Below are positions 9,163-17,215 of a stretch of DNA of 64,000 bases, one piece after another. The position numbers and the translations under genes were made by a program. How positions within the stretch are numbered: the stretch's first letter is position 1; each line of letters opens with the position of its first letter. Origin of the DNA: Microtetraspora fusca (GTDB taxonomy: Bacteria; Actinomycetota; Actinomycetes; Streptosporangiales; Streptosporangiaceae); contig NZ_BBYK01000042.1 of NCBI RefSeq assembly GCF_001570365.1, forward strand, positions 312,202 to 376,201, written 5' to 3'. The notes below the pieces were generated by a model, which was given only the letters and a program-made list of their open reading frames with translations, had not been told where the DNA came from and did not search any database.

Positions 9163-10236
9163 TCAGCCGATTTGCCGGGACCAGTACTTCTGCAGGTAGG
9201 ACTTCGCCTCGTCCTGCTGCGGAATCGTGAGGATCACCGGCGTCCCGACGGCCTTGGGCAGCTTGGCCGCCGTGGCCCGGTCGATCGTTCCGCGCATCTC
9301 CATCGCCTCCATCCGGACCGGGCGGGCGTACCCGTTGAGGAAGAGGTTCTGGCCGTCGTCGGACAGCAGGAACTCCTCCCAGAGGCGGGCGGCGGCCGGA
9401 TGCCGCGCGTTCTTGTTGATCGCCTGCACGTAGTAAGAGGCGAGCACCTCGTCGCGGGGGATCGTCACCAGCCAGGTCGGCTTGCCGTTCTGCGTCGTGG
9501 CGGCGGAGCGCGCCATGTTGAGGTAGTCCCAGTCGACCACCGCCGCGGCCTGCTCGGGAGCGGCGAGCGCGCCCGCCTTCTTGAGCCCGGAGAAGAAGGC
9601 GAGCCCGCGGGCCGCGTCCACCTTCCCTCTCTTGAGCGAGGTCGCCATGACGCCGCTGAACGCGGAGGCGGTGCGCAGGGGGTCGCCTGGCAATGCCACC
9701 GTGACGCCCTTCCTGTTCAGCGCCGCGTACGACGGTGGCACGGGCATCTTGCGCGGGTCGTAGCCGATGGACATGTAACCGCCGTAGGTGGCGGACCAGA
9801 GCCCCTTGCCGTCCTTGAGCTCGTCGGGGACGTCCTGCCAGCCGCTCACCTTGTACGGCGAGAACTTCTCGGCGTTGGCCACCGCCACGTCGAGGTTGAG
9901 GTCGAAGACATCGGGCGGGTTCTTCCCCGCCGCCGCGTCGATCTGCTGCTGGCTGCTCGCGTCGGGGCGCAGCTCGGTCACCTTGATGCCGTACTCCTCG
10001 GAGAACCGCTCGATGAGGTGGCCGTAGTTGACCCAGGTGTGCGGCAGGCCGATGACGGTGAGCTCGCCCTCCTTGCGGGCCGCGGCGACCAGGCCGTCCA
10101 TGCCGCCGAAGCCGCTCAGGCCATCGGCGTGCACGTTCGCGGGCGGGAGCTGCTTGGGATTCTCTCCTGCCTGGGCCGAGCAGGCGGCGACGGCCGAAAG
10201 GAGGAGGATCGCGGCGACGCTGGCACGTTTGGTCAC
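9163..10236 (-). CDS. Extracellular solute-binding lipoprotein (ABC type)
   Basis: This is a 357-residue protein with a GTG start. The N-terminus MTKRASVAAILLLSAVAACS is a lipoprotein signal with a lipobox ending at Cys19. The mature part has the periplasmic-binding-protein class II layout: ELTVIGLPHTWVNYGHLIERF, then PPDVFDLNLDVA, YDPRKMPVPPSY, and the tail RHPAAARLWEEFLLSDDGQN typical of iron- or polyamine-type binding proteins. It would capture a ligand at the membrane for an ABC importer. No permease or ATPase gene is nearby, so it is an orphan here and its partner must be elsewhere. The ligand is unknown. Confidence 0.8.
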   Translation of the reverse strand: MTKRASVAAILLLSAVAACSAQAGENPKQLPPANVHADGLSGFGGMDGLVAAARKEGELTVIGLPHTWVNYGHLIERFSEEYGIKVTELRPDASSQQQIDAAAGKNPPDVFDLNLDVAVANAEKFSPYKVSGWQDVPDELKDGKGLWSATYGGYMSIGYDPRKMPVPPSYAALNRKGVTVALPGDPLRTASAFSGVMATSLKRGKVDAARGLAFFSGLKKAGALAAPEQAAAVVDWDYLNMARSAATTQNGKPTWLVTIPRDEVLASYYVQAINKNARHPAAARLWEEFLLSDDGQNLFLNGYARPVRMEAMEMRGTIDRATAAKLPKAVGTPVILTIPQQDEAKSYLQKYWSRQIG

Positions 10237-10310
10237 CCACCGAATACTCTACGTGGCGCTTCCGGTGGTCGAGGAGGCACGCGCGGGATTTACCGAGCGA
10301 TCACGGGCAT

Positions 10311-10532
10311 TTACCTGGCCGGCACCACGCGCGCCGCGACCAGGCTCTCCTCCGCGATCTCCACGAGCGTTCCGTCCCGCTTGCGTACGGCCAGCACGCC
10401 GTCACGCCACGACTCCAACACGCCGACGGCGTCGCGGAATCCGCCGGGCACCACACGCCGCGTGGTCACCCGTTTCCCCGCGTCGGCGGGGGTAATCGCG
10501 ACGACGAGACGAGCTCCTTGGCGAGGGGTCAC
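10311..10532 (-). CDS. Small SH3-like protein resembling the Rv0428c N-terminal domain
   Basis: This is a 73-residue protein with a GTG start. The sequence TRRVVPGGFRDAVGVLESWRDGVLAVRKRDGTLVEIAEESLVAARVVPAR matches in style the SH3-like N-terminal domain that precedes a GNAT acetyltransferase domain in actinobacterial proteins beside ferredoxin genes. Here the frame stops after the small barrel and no acetyltransferase domain follows in any frame up to 10236. It is either a stand-alone version or the remnant of a longer protein. It is divergent from the ferredoxin gene. Confidence 0.55.
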   Translation of the reverse strand: MTPRQGARLVVAITPADAGKRVTTRRVVPGGFRDAVGVLESWRDGVLAVRKRDGTLVEIAEESLVAARVVPAR

Positions 10533-10632
10533 GCCGATTGTCCCCCTCCCGTTTCAGCTTGTGGGTGGGCACCGCAATACTAGGTCTGAACAACCCGCGG
10601 TCGAATCGTGCCAACTCAGAAGGAGCCCGAAG

Positions 10633-10959
10633 GTGACGTACGTCATCGCGCAGCCTTGCGTGGACGTCCTGGACAAGGCGTGCATCGAGGAGTGCCCCGT
10701 CGATTGCATCTACGAGGGCAACCGGATGCTCTACATCCACCCCGACGAGTGCGTGGACTGCGGAGCCTGTGAGCCGGTCTGCCCCGTCGAGGCGATCTTC
10801 TACGAGGACGACCTTCCCGAGCAGTGGAAGGACTTCTACAAGGCCAACGTGGAGTTCTTCGAGGAGCTCGGCTCCCCGGGCGGCGCCTCCAAGGTCGGCA
10901 AGATCGAGAGGGACCACCCGATCGTCGCCGCGCTCCCGCCGCAGGGCGAGGACCACTGA
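10633..10959 (+). CDS. fdxA: Seven-iron ferredoxin
   Basis: This is a 108-residue protein with a GTG start after AGAAGGAGCCCGAAG. It carries the two-cluster pattern of bacterial 7Fe ferredoxins: C-x7-C-x3-C-P near the N-terminus (PCVDVLDKACIEECPVDC) and the 4Fe-4S set DECVDCGACEPVCPVEAI, then a C-terminal extension typical of the 105-110 residue actinobacterial type. It is a small cytosolic electron carrier. It lies upstream of dapC, an order also known from M. tuberculosis (Rv1177-Rv1178), with a hairpin between the two genes. Confidence 0.93.
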   Translation: MTYVIAQPCVDVLDKACIEECPVDCIYEGNRMLYIHPDECVDCGACEPVCPVEAIFYEDDLPEQWKDFYKANVEFFEELGSPGGASKVGKIERDHPIVAALPPQGEDH

Positions 10960-10971
10960 CCAGCGGGAACT

Positions 10972-11003
10972 CCGCCCATTGAGCATCCAGGCTCGATGGG
11001 CGG
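10972..11003 (+). terminator. Hairpin between ferredoxin and dapC
   Basis: CCGCCCATTGAGC pairs with GCTCGATGGGCGG around the loop ATCCAG (13 pairs, one G-T). It starts 12 bases after the ferredoxin stop and has no strong T-run. It probably ends or attenuates ferredoxin transcripts before dapC. Confidence 0.6.
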
Positions 11004-11027
11004 GTTCATGATGACTAGGGGGGCATC

Positions 11028-12107
11028 TTGATCTCGTTGCCGGACTTCCCGTGGGATCGGCTCACGACCTACAAGGAGAGGGCGGAGGCGCACCCTGACG
11101 GGATCGCCGACCTCTCGGTCGGCACTCCGGTCGATCCGGTGCCCCTGGTCGCGCAGAAGGCGCTCGCCGAGGCCGCCGACAGCCCCGGTTACCCGCTGAC
11201 GTACGGCACCCCCCGGCTGCGCGAGGCGGCCGCGGGATGGTTGGCACGCAGGCACGGCGTCCGTGTCGACGCGGCGGACATCCTGCCCACGATCGGGACC
11301 AAGGAACTGGTGGCCTGGCTGCCCACCCTCCTCGGCGTACGGCCCGGCGAGCGCGTGCTCTTCCCCGAGCTGGCCTACCCCACGTACGACGTCGGGGCGC
11401 GGCTGGCCGGGGCCACGCCGTACGCCACGGACGGCCTGCTGGCGGTGGGGCCGGAACGCGTCCCGCTCGTCTGGGTGAACTCCCCGTCGAACCCCACCGG
11501 CCGGGTGCTCCCGGCGGAGCACCTGCGCAAGGTCGTGTCCTGGGCGCGCGAGCGCGGGGCCGTGGTCGCCTCCGACGAGTGCTACCTGGAGCTCGGCTGG
11601 GAGGAACAGCCGATCTCGATCCTCCATCCCGACGTCTGCGGCGGCTCGCACGAGGGCCTGCTCGCGGTCCACTCGCTGTCGAAGCGCTCCAACCTGGCCG
11701 GTTACCGAGCCGGTTTCGTGGCCGGCGACCCGGCGCTGGTGCGGCGGCTGCTGGAGGTGCGCAAGCACGCCGGCATGATCATGCCCGCTCCCGTGCAGGC
11801 CGCCATGGCGGCCGTGCTCGACGACGACGCGCACGCCGACGAGCAGCGGGAGAGGTACGCCCGCCGCCGCGCCGTGCTCCGCCCCGCGCTCGAACGCGCC
11901 GGATGGCGGGTCGAGCACTCCACGGCCGGGCTCTACCTCTGGGCCACCAACGACACCGGCTGCTGGGAGCAGGTCGAGGCCCTGGCAGCGCGCGGCATCC
12001 TGGTCGCGCCCGGCGACTTCTACGGCGAGGCGGGCGCACGCCATGTCCGTATCGCCGTGACCGCCACCGATGAGCGGGTAAATGCGGCTGTGCTCCGCCT
12101 CCAGTAG
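11028..12107 (+). CDS. dapC: Succinyldiaminopimelate transaminase
   Basis: This is a 359-residue PLP-dependent class I/II aminotransferase. The start is TTG at 11028, placed by the ribosome site AGGGGGG 8 bases upstream. Visible motifs are DFPWDRLTTYKERA and DLSVGTPVDPVP (typical of actinobacterial DapC), NSPSNPTGRVLP, SDECYLELGW, the PLP-lysine segment HSLSKRSNLAGYRAGF and the substrate arginine in ARHVRIAVT. It transfers an amino group to N-succinyl-2-amino-6-ketopimelate in the lysine/meso-diaminopimelate pathway. dapE, the next pathway step, lies 1.5 kb downstream on the same strand, which supports the assignment. Confidence 0.9.
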   Translation: MISLPDFPWDRLTTYKERAEAHPDGIADLSVGTPVDPVPLVAQKALAEAADSPGYPLTYGTPRLREAAAGWLARRHGVRVDAADILPTIGTKELVAWLPTLLGVRPGERVLFPELAYPTYDVGARLAGATPYATDGLLAVGPERVPLVWVNSPSNPTGRVLPAEHLRKVVSWARERGAVVASDECYLELGWEEQPISILHPDVCGGSHEGLLAVHSLSKRSNLAGYRAGFVAGDPALVRRLLEVRKHAGMIMPAPVQAAMAAVLDDDAHADEQRERYARRRAVLRPALERAGWRVEHSTAGLYLWATNDTGCWEQVEALAARGILVAPGDFYGEAGARHVRIAVTATDERVNAAVLRLQ

Positions 12108-12118
12108 GATCGCCCGGC

Positions 12119-12748
12119 ATGACGGCAGCGGTGGTGCTCGCCTTGAGCGTCGCGACGCTCGTCGTCGTGCTGGGCGCCGTGCTCGCCGCGGTGCGCTCCG
12201 GCCGCTCCCGGACGCCGTCCACGGAAGCCGTGAAGCAGGGCGCCGCGAAGCCGGATGCCGGGCCCGAATACTTCGACCCCCGCACGATCAAGGTGGGCGA
12301 CACGGTCCACTGCGCGGGCGTCCGTTTCCACGCCGTCGGCGTGCTCCATCTGTCCCGCCAGGGCGAGCGGCGCACCGAGTACCTCCTCGAGGACGGCAAC
12401 CGGCGCTACCAGTGGCTGTCGGTCGAGGAACTGAGGGATCAGGGCGCCGGCGAAGCCGGCCATCTGGAGGTGCTGCTGTGGACCACCGTCCCGACCGAGG
12501 GCATGGTCCCGGCCAAGAGCACCCTCACGATGGACGGTGCCGAGTTCTCGCCCGTCAGGCGCGGCACGGTCGCGTTCCGCGCCGAGGGCGCCACCGGCAT
12601 GCCCGACCGCGGGCTGCTGGACTTCGTCCTCTATCACGGGAACGACGGGCGGCTGCTCGCCTTCCGGCGTCCGCAGGGCGGCGGCTGGGCGGCCTCCTAC
12701 GCGCATCCTCTGCCGCCGGGCTCGATCCGCGTGGAGCGGCGTTCGTGA
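12119..12748 (+). CDS. DUF4178-domain membrane-anchored protein
   Basis: This is a 209-residue protein. One N-terminal membrane segment (residues ~4-25, VVLALSVATLVVVLGAVLAAV) is followed by a short linker and a DUF4178-like beta-rich domain: KVGDTVHCAGVRFHAVGVLHL, RRTEYLLEDG..RYQWLSVEE, a conserved GLLDFVLY, and a strand pattern to the end. The function of the family is not established. It sits between dapC and the next membrane-anchored gene, separated by only 11 bp on each side, so it is probably in the same transcript. Confidence 0.75.
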   Translation: MTAAVVLALSVATLVVVLGAVLAAVRSGRSRTPSTEAVKQGAAKPDAGPEYFDPRTIKVGDTVHCAGVRFHAVGVLHLSRQGERRTEYLLEDGNRRYQWLSVEELRDQGAGEAGHLEVLLWTTVPTEGMVPAKSTLTMDGAEFSPVRRGTVAFRAEGATGMPDRGLLDFVLYHGNDGRLLAFRRPQGGGWAASYAHPLPPGSIRVERRS

Positions 12749-12758
12749 GGTTCGCCAC

Positions 12759-13565
12759 GTGACCGGACGTGTCTCACGTACGGCGCTGGCCATCGTGGCC
12801 ATCGTTGTCGTCATCGGGGCGGGGATCTTCTTCGGGGCGTACTACCTGCTGGAACGCGCCAAGCCGTTCGCGCTGGGCGAGCACTGCAAGATCAAGACGT
12901 CCGAGGGCAGCCTCGAGCTGGACATCGAGCAGTCGGAGATCGCGGCCACGATCGCCGCCGTCGCGACGCGCCGCGGGCTGCCCGAGCGCGCCCTGCAGAT
13001 CGCGTACGTGACCGCGATCCAGGAGTCGAAGCTCACGAACCTGCCCTACGGCGACCGCGACTCGGTGGGCGTCTTCCAGCAGCGGCCCTCGCAGGGCTGG
13101 GGCACCTCCGCGCAGCTCCAGGACCCCGTGTACGCGACCAGGAAGTTCTTCGTCGCGCTGGAGAAGGTCAGGGGCTACCTCAAGATGCCGCTGCACGAGG
13201 CGGCGCAGGAGGTGCAGCGGTCCGCGGACGGCTCGGCGTACGCGCAGCACGAGATGCAGGCGAGAATCCTGGCCGGCGCGTTCTCCGGTCGCGTCCCGAA
13301 GGCCGTCCACTGCTGGTACCCGCCGCCGGACGAGCCGGTCGCGTTCCGCCCGCAGGTGGCGCGCAAGCAGTTGCTCCGCGAGCTGGGCGACGACTCGGCG
13401 GCCAAGCGGTCCTGGCAGATCGCCGCGTGGTACGTCACCCACGCGCAGCGGTACGGCCTGCGCGAGGTCCGCTACGACGACGTGATCTGGACGGCGGCGG
13501 CCGGCCACGACGGCTGGGTCGCCTCGGAGGAGGCGCCCGTCACCGGAAAGGTGCGCGTGCTCTGA
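12759..13565 (+). CDS. Membrane-anchored lysozyme/transglycosylase-like protein
   Basis: This is a 268-residue protein with a GTG start. The N-terminal segment ALAIVAIVVVIGAGIFFGAYYLL is a signal anchor. The extracellular part carries a lytic-transglycosylase-like stretch: LQIAYVTAIQESKLTNLPYG with the possible catalytic Glu, then DSVGVFQQRPSQGWG and YATRKFFVALEKV. Actinobacterial relatives are often labelled 'heavy metal transporter', a name with no support in the sequence. A role in cell-wall processing is an inference from the fold pattern. It follows the DUF4178 gene by 10 bp, and dapE begins 17 bp later. Confidence 0.65.
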   Translation: MTGRVSRTALAIVAIVVVIGAGIFFGAYYLLERAKPFALGEHCKIKTSEGSLELDIEQSEIAATIAAVATRRGLPERALQIAYVTAIQESKLTNLPYGDRDSVGVFQQRPSQGWGTSAQLQDPVYATRKFFVALEKVRGYLKMPLHEAAQEVQRSADGSAYAQHEMQARILAGAFSGRVPKAVHCWYPPPDEPVAFRPQVARKQLLRELGDDSAAKRSWQIAAWYVTHAQRYGLREVRYDDVIWTAAAGHDGWVASEEAPVTGKVRVL

Positions 13566-13582
13566 GAGATAGGCTCGCGACC

Positions 13583-14641
13583 ATGCGGTGGGACCTGGAC
13601 CTGAGCACAGATGTGGGCGCGCTGACGGCGAGACTCGTGGACATCGAGTCGGTCAGCGGCGATGAGAAGGCGATCGTGGACGCGATCGAGGAGGTGCTGC
13701 GCCCCCTGCGGCACCTGTCCGTGGACCGGGACGGTGAGGCCCTCGTCGTGCGTACGGCGCTCGGGCGCGCCGAGCGGGTGGTGATCGCCGGGCACGTGGA
13801 CACGGTGCCGGTGGCGGACAATGTGCCCGCCCGCGTGGAGGGCGACCTGATCTACGGCTGCGGCACCTCGGACATGAAGAGCGCGATCGCGGTCATGCTC
13901 AAGCTGTGCCTCATCGAGGCGCCCAACCGCGACCTGACGTTCGTGTTCTACGACTGCGAGGAGATCGAGGCCGAGCGCAGCGGCCTGCTCCGGCTGACCC
14001 GCAACCACCCCGACTGGCTGACCGGCGACTTCGCCGTGCTCATGGAGCCCACGCACGGGCTGATCGAGGGCGGCTGCCAGGGCACCCTCCGGGCCGAGAT
14101 CGTGACCCGCGGCGTGCGCTCGCACAGCGCCCGGTCCTGGCAGGGGGTCAACGCCGTCCACGCCGCCGCGCCGATCCTCGACAGGCTCAACGCGTACGAG
14201 CCGAGGCGGCCGGTCGTGGAGGGGCTGGAGTACCGCGAGGGCCTCAACGCGGTCGGCATCCACGGCGGCGTGGCGGGCAACGTGATCCCCGACGAGTGCG
14301 TGGTGACGGTCAACTACCGGTTCGCGCCCGACCTCTCGGTCGAGCAGGCGCAGGACCACGTCCGCGAGGTGTTCGACGGCTTCGAGGTGCGGTTCACCGA
14401 CGCGGCGCCCGCGGCCCGGCCGGGGCTGACCCATCCGGTGGCCGCCCGCTTCGCCGAGGCCGTCGGGGGCGTCCCCAGGGCCAAGTACGGCTGGACCGAC
14501 GTCGCCCGCTTCTCCGCGCTCGGCATCCCGGCCGTCAACTACGGCCCGGGCGACCCGGAGCTGGCGCACCGGCGGGACGAGTACGCCGAGCTGTCCAAGA
14601 TCTTCGAATGCGAACGGCGGATGACCGCCTGGCTGACCTGA
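13583..14641 (+). CDS. dapE: Succinyl-diaminopimelate desuccinylase
   Basis: This is a 352-residue M20-family zinc hydrolase. The metal-binding motifs are in place: GHVDTVP (first His and catalytic Asp), GCGTSDMKSAIAV (bridging Asp), FYDCEEIEAERSG (catalytic Glu-Glu), LMEPTHGLIEGGCQG, and the closing GDPELAHRRDEY with the last His. RSHSARSWQGVNAVHAA is the dimerisation-domain signature. It releases L,L-diaminopimelate from its N-succinyl form in lysine and cell-wall synthesis. It is the last gene of the dapC-side run and is followed by a strong hairpin terminator. Confidence 0.92.
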   Translation: MRWDLDLSTDVGALTARLVDIESVSGDEKAIVDAIEEVLRPLRHLSVDRDGEALVVRTALGRAERVVIAGHVDTVPVADNVPARVEGDLIYGCGTSDMKSAIAVMLKLCLIEAPNRDLTFVFYDCEEIEAERSGLLRLTRNHPDWLTGDFAVLMEPTHGLIEGGCQGTLRAEIVTRGVRSHSARSWQGVNAVHAAAPILDRLNAYEPRRPVVEGLEYREGLNAVGIHGGVAGNVIPDECVVTVNYRFAPDLSVEQAQDHVREVFDGFEVRFTDAAPAARPGLTHPVAARFAEAVGGVPRAKYGWTDVARFSALGIPAVNYGPGDPELAHRRDEYAELSKIFECERRMTAWLT

Positions 14642-14706
14642 ATCCTGGGCCGAGGGATGATTTCCGCAGGCCCGGGAGGTGGTTCCCGATCTGCTCAGAA
14701 ATGAAG

Positions 14707-14750
14707 AAAGTGGCTTTCCTCGCCGGCCATTTGGCGGGGAAAGCCACTTT
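14707..14750 (+). terminator. Terminator after dapE
   Basis: An 18-base stem AAAGTGGCTTTCCTCGCC pairs with GGCGGGGAAAGCCACTTT around an 8-base loop (one G-T pair), ending in TTT. It closes the dapE transcript. Confidence 0.8.
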
Positions 14751-14849
14751 CATCCCGAGCAGCACCCTCGCCTGTTAGACGTGGGGCGGATGAATCCCGG
14801 TTCCGCGATTTTTCAAGATTGTTTTGACGACTGCACTAGCGTGATCGGC

Positions 14850-15644
14850 ATGACTACCATCCGCAGGGAACGCCGTCAGGGCCCCTCAGTCCTCCGCGGC
14901 AGCATGGTTCCCGAGTCCACTCATGACCAGCGGCTTCTCGATCGCAGAGGCCCGACCGACTGGCTGCACATGGATCCCTGGAGGGTGCTGCGCATCCAGT
15001 CGGAGTTCGTCGAGGGATTCGGCGCGCTCGCCGAGCTGCCGCCCGCCGTGACCGTCTTCGGCTCCTCCCGCACCGACCCTGATTCCAAGGAGTACGAACT
15101 GGGCGTGCGGCTCGGGCGGTCGCTCGCCGAAGCCGGTTTCGCCGTCATCACCGGGGGCGGTCCCGGTGTGATGGAGGCGGCCAACAAGGGCGCGCTGGAA
15201 AGCGGCGGCGTGTCGGTCGGCCTCGGCATCGAGCTGCCCCACGAGCAGCACATGAACGAGTACGTCGATCTCGGCGTGGAGTTCCGGTACTTCTTCGTCC
15301 GCAAGACGATGTTCGTCAAGTACTCCTCGGGCTTCGTCACGCTGCCCGGCGGGTTCGGCACCCTCGACGAGCTCTTCGAGGCGCTGACTCTGGTCCAGAC
15401 CCGCAAGGTCACCTCGTTCCCCGTGATCCTCATGGGCATCGAGTTCTGGACGCCGCTGATCGACTGGATCCGCACCTCGCTCGTCTCGTCCGGCAAGGTC
15501 TCCCCCGAGGACGTGGACCTGATCCAGCTCACCGACGATCCCGACGAGGCCGTGGAGATCATCGCTGGGGCTGACCGGCCACAGGCGGGTACGGCACGCA
15601 GAGAGGAGGCCGCCCGCCGCCACACGGTCGCGGACGCCCAGTAA
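14850..15644 (+). CDS. LOG-family nucleotide phosphoribohydrolase (TIGR00730)
   Basis: This is a 264-residue protein. I chose the ATG at 14850, since the upstream part of the frame runs through the dapE terminator. It has a Rossmann fold with the two LOG signatures, ITGGGPGVMEAANKG and TLPGGFGTLDELFE. LOG proteins cleave the N-glycosidic bond of nucleoside 5'-monophosphates, including cytokinin precursors; the true bacterial substrate is often unknown. The ~50-residue N-terminal extension is typical of the longer actinobacterial form. A second, shorter LOG gene follows 21 bp downstream. Confidence 0.85.
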   Translation: MTTIRRERRQGPSVLRGSMVPESTHDQRLLDRRGPTDWLHMDPWRVLRIQSEFVEGFGALAELPPAVTVFGSSRTDPDSKEYELGVRLGRSLAEAGFAVITGGGPGVMEAANKGALESGGVSVGLGIELPHEQHMNEYVDLGVEFRYFFVRKTMFVKYSSGFVTLPGGFGTLDELFEALTLVQTRKVTSFPVILMGIEFWTPLIDWIRTSLVSSGKVSPEDVDLIQLTDDPDEAVEIIAGADRPQAGTARREEAARRHTVADAQ

Positions 15645-15665
15645 CCGAGCTTCTAAGGTTGAGGG

Positions 15666-16253
15666 ATGTTCATCTGCGTGTTCTGTTCCTCCAGCCTGAA
15701 GATCGATCCCAAATACGTCGACCTCGCGACCGAGGTCGGCACCGAGATCGGCAAGCGCGGCCACGGCCTGGTCAGCGGGGGAGCGGTCGTCTCCTGCATG
15801 GGCGCCGTGGCGCGCGCGACGCGCCGCGCCGGCGGGCACACCGTCGGCGTGATCCCCCAGGTGCTCGTGGACATCGAGATCGCCGACGAGGACTCGGACG
15901 AGCTGATCGTCACCGACGACATGCGCCAGCGCAAGGGCCTGATGGACGCCAGGTCGGACGCCTTCCTGGTCCTTCCCGGCGGCATCGGCACGCTGGAGGA
16001 GCTCTTCGAGATCTGGACCTCCCGCGTGCTCGGCATGCACGAGAAGCCGCTGGTCATCCTCGACCCCTGGGGCCTCTACGACCCGCTGCGCGACCTGGTG
16101 GCGGGCATGTACGACCAGGGGTTCACCCGGCCGGGGGTCTTCGACGCCATCTCCTGGACAGGCGACATCGAGGAGGCGTTCGACCTCCTGGAGAAGCCGG
16201 GGCGCGAGCTGCGTCCCAGCCCGGAGGAGCTAGGCGAGGCCACGCCGAGTTAG
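15666..16253 (+). CDS. LOG-family protein, short form
   Basis: This is a 195-residue protein with the classical short LOG layout: FICVFCSSS at the start, GHGLVSGGAVVSCMGAVA, and the catalytic signature VLPGGIGTLEELFE. The first glycine-rich motif departs from the GGG.GLMG consensus seen in plants (SCMG instead). It is probably an AMP/CMP-type phosphoribohydrolase. With the gene at 14850 it makes a tandem pair of distant paralogs. The corresponding place in M. tuberculosis, as I recall it, holds Rv1205. Its 3' end overlaps the minus-strand gene by 24 bp. Confidence 0.85.
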   Translation: MFICVFCSSSLKIDPKYVDLATEVGTEIGKRGHGLVSGGAVVSCMGAVARATRRAGGHTVGVIPQVLVDIEIADEDSDELIVTDDMRQRKGLMDARSDAFLVLPGGIGTLEELFEIWTSRVLGMHEKPLVILDPWGLYDPLRDLVAGMYDQGFTRPGVFDAISWTGDIEEAFDLLEKPGRELRPSPEELGEATPS

Positions 16254-16514
16254 GGCGGGGGGCCGCCGGCCGGCCAGGGACTCGGTCATCTCCACCGCGA
16301 GCCGTACGTCCCGGGCCGTCTCCGGGGCCGCGCGGAACACCCGCGCCCCGGCCCAGGCGAACACGGCGGCCGCGGCGACCGCCTCCGTGGGGTCCTCCGG
16401 GAGCGTCACGACGACCGTACGGCCGGCCCGGACGAGGTCGGACACCTCCGCCATGGAGCCGGCCATGGCCCATCTCGGGTCGATCGCGTCATCGGGGCCG
16501 AGTACCACCGTCAT
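16230..16514 (-). CDS. Small protein resembling the C-terminus of dihydropteroate synthase
   Basis: This is a 94-residue protein. The stretch VFAWAGARVFRAAPETARDV and the ending MTESLAGRRPPALTRRGLA resemble the last helix-strand and tail of actinobacterial FolP, but the pterin and pABA binding motifs are absent. It lies between LOG and the DivIVA-like gene, where M. tuberculosis has folP2, but in the opposite direction. It is either a fragment that became a separate gene or an unrelated protein with a similar end. The frame is intact. It overlaps the LOG gene by 24 bp and is divergent from the next gene with a 14-bp gap. Confidence 0.45.
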   Translation of the reverse strand: MTVVLGPDDAIDPRWAMAGSMAEVSDLVRAGRTVVVTLPEDPTEAVAAAAVFAWAGARVFRAAPETARDVRLAVEMTESLAGRRPPALTRRGLA

Positions 16515-16528
16515 GCATTGATGCTCCC

Positions 16529-17215
16529 ATGGATGGGAGCTTGTGGCACGATTCGTGTGTGCTGGTCGTACTCGCCCTCGCCGCGATCGCTGTCGTGGCC
16601 GTCACAGTGAAGGTCTCCCAGGGGCATGGCGGCGAGATGGCCGTGTTCCCGCCGGACGTGCCGCCGCTCGCTATCCCCCAAGGACGCCTGGAGGCGGCGG
16701 ACCTGGCCCGGCTGCAGCTCCCGATCGGCCTCGTGGGCTATCAGACGGACGCCGTGGACGCGACGCTGGAGCGGGTCGCGGCCTCGCTCGGCGAGCGGGA
16801 CCTCCACATCGCCGCCTTGGAGCAGCGCCTGGCCGAACTGGTGACGGCCCGCCTGTACGGCCGCCCGATGGACGACGCGGTGGCGACCCAGGACGAGCCC
16901 GCCGCGGACGACGCCTCCGGTGACGGCGCGAGCCCCGACGAGGACCGGAACGCCGACGACGCCACCCCGCCGTCGGTCAGCGAGAGCGCTGACGACGGCC
17001 CCCAGACCGAGCAGCCGGAAGAGCAGGAACAGCCGGAGCAGGCCGATCGCCTGGAGGAGCCAGAGCAGGCAGAGCGCCTGGAGGAGCCAGCCGAGCACGA
17101 GCAGGCGGAGAGCCGGGATCCGATGGAGGAGCAGCCGGAGGACGGCGCCGAGCCCCGCCGGCAGGCCGTCACAGCCACCCTCACGAGCACGGGTACGCGG
17201 GAGGAGAGCGCGTGA
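16529..17215 (+). CDS. DivIVA-like membrane protein with acidic Gln/Glu tail
   Basis: This is a 228-residue protein. One N-terminal membrane helix (LVVLALAAIAVVAVTVKV) is followed by a DivIVA-like segment (LQLPIGLVGYQTDAVDATLERVAASLGERD) with coiled-coil character, then a long tail of Glu/Gln/Asp with repeats of the type RLEEPEQAE. Start choice is the ATG at 16529; GTG at 16556-16558 is possible. By analogy it may act in growth-pole or septum organisation. It overlaps tag by 4 bp (GTGA), so the two are cotranscribed. Confidence 0.65.
   Translation: MDGSLWHDSCVLVVLALAAIAVVAVTVKVSQGHGGEMAVFPPDVPPLAIPQGRLEAADLARLQLPIGLVGYQTDAVDATLERVAASLGERDLHIAALEQRLAELVTARLYGRPMDDAVATQDEPAADDASGDGASPDEDRNADDATPPSVSESADDGPQTEQPEEQEQPEQADRLEEPEQAERLEEPAEHEQAESRDPMEEQPEDGAEPRRQAVTATLTSTGTREESA

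Noticed and set aside
14824-14852. TTGACG at 14824 as -35 for the first LOG gene
   Set aside because: No acceptable -10 lies 16-18 bases downstream; that position is the start codon.
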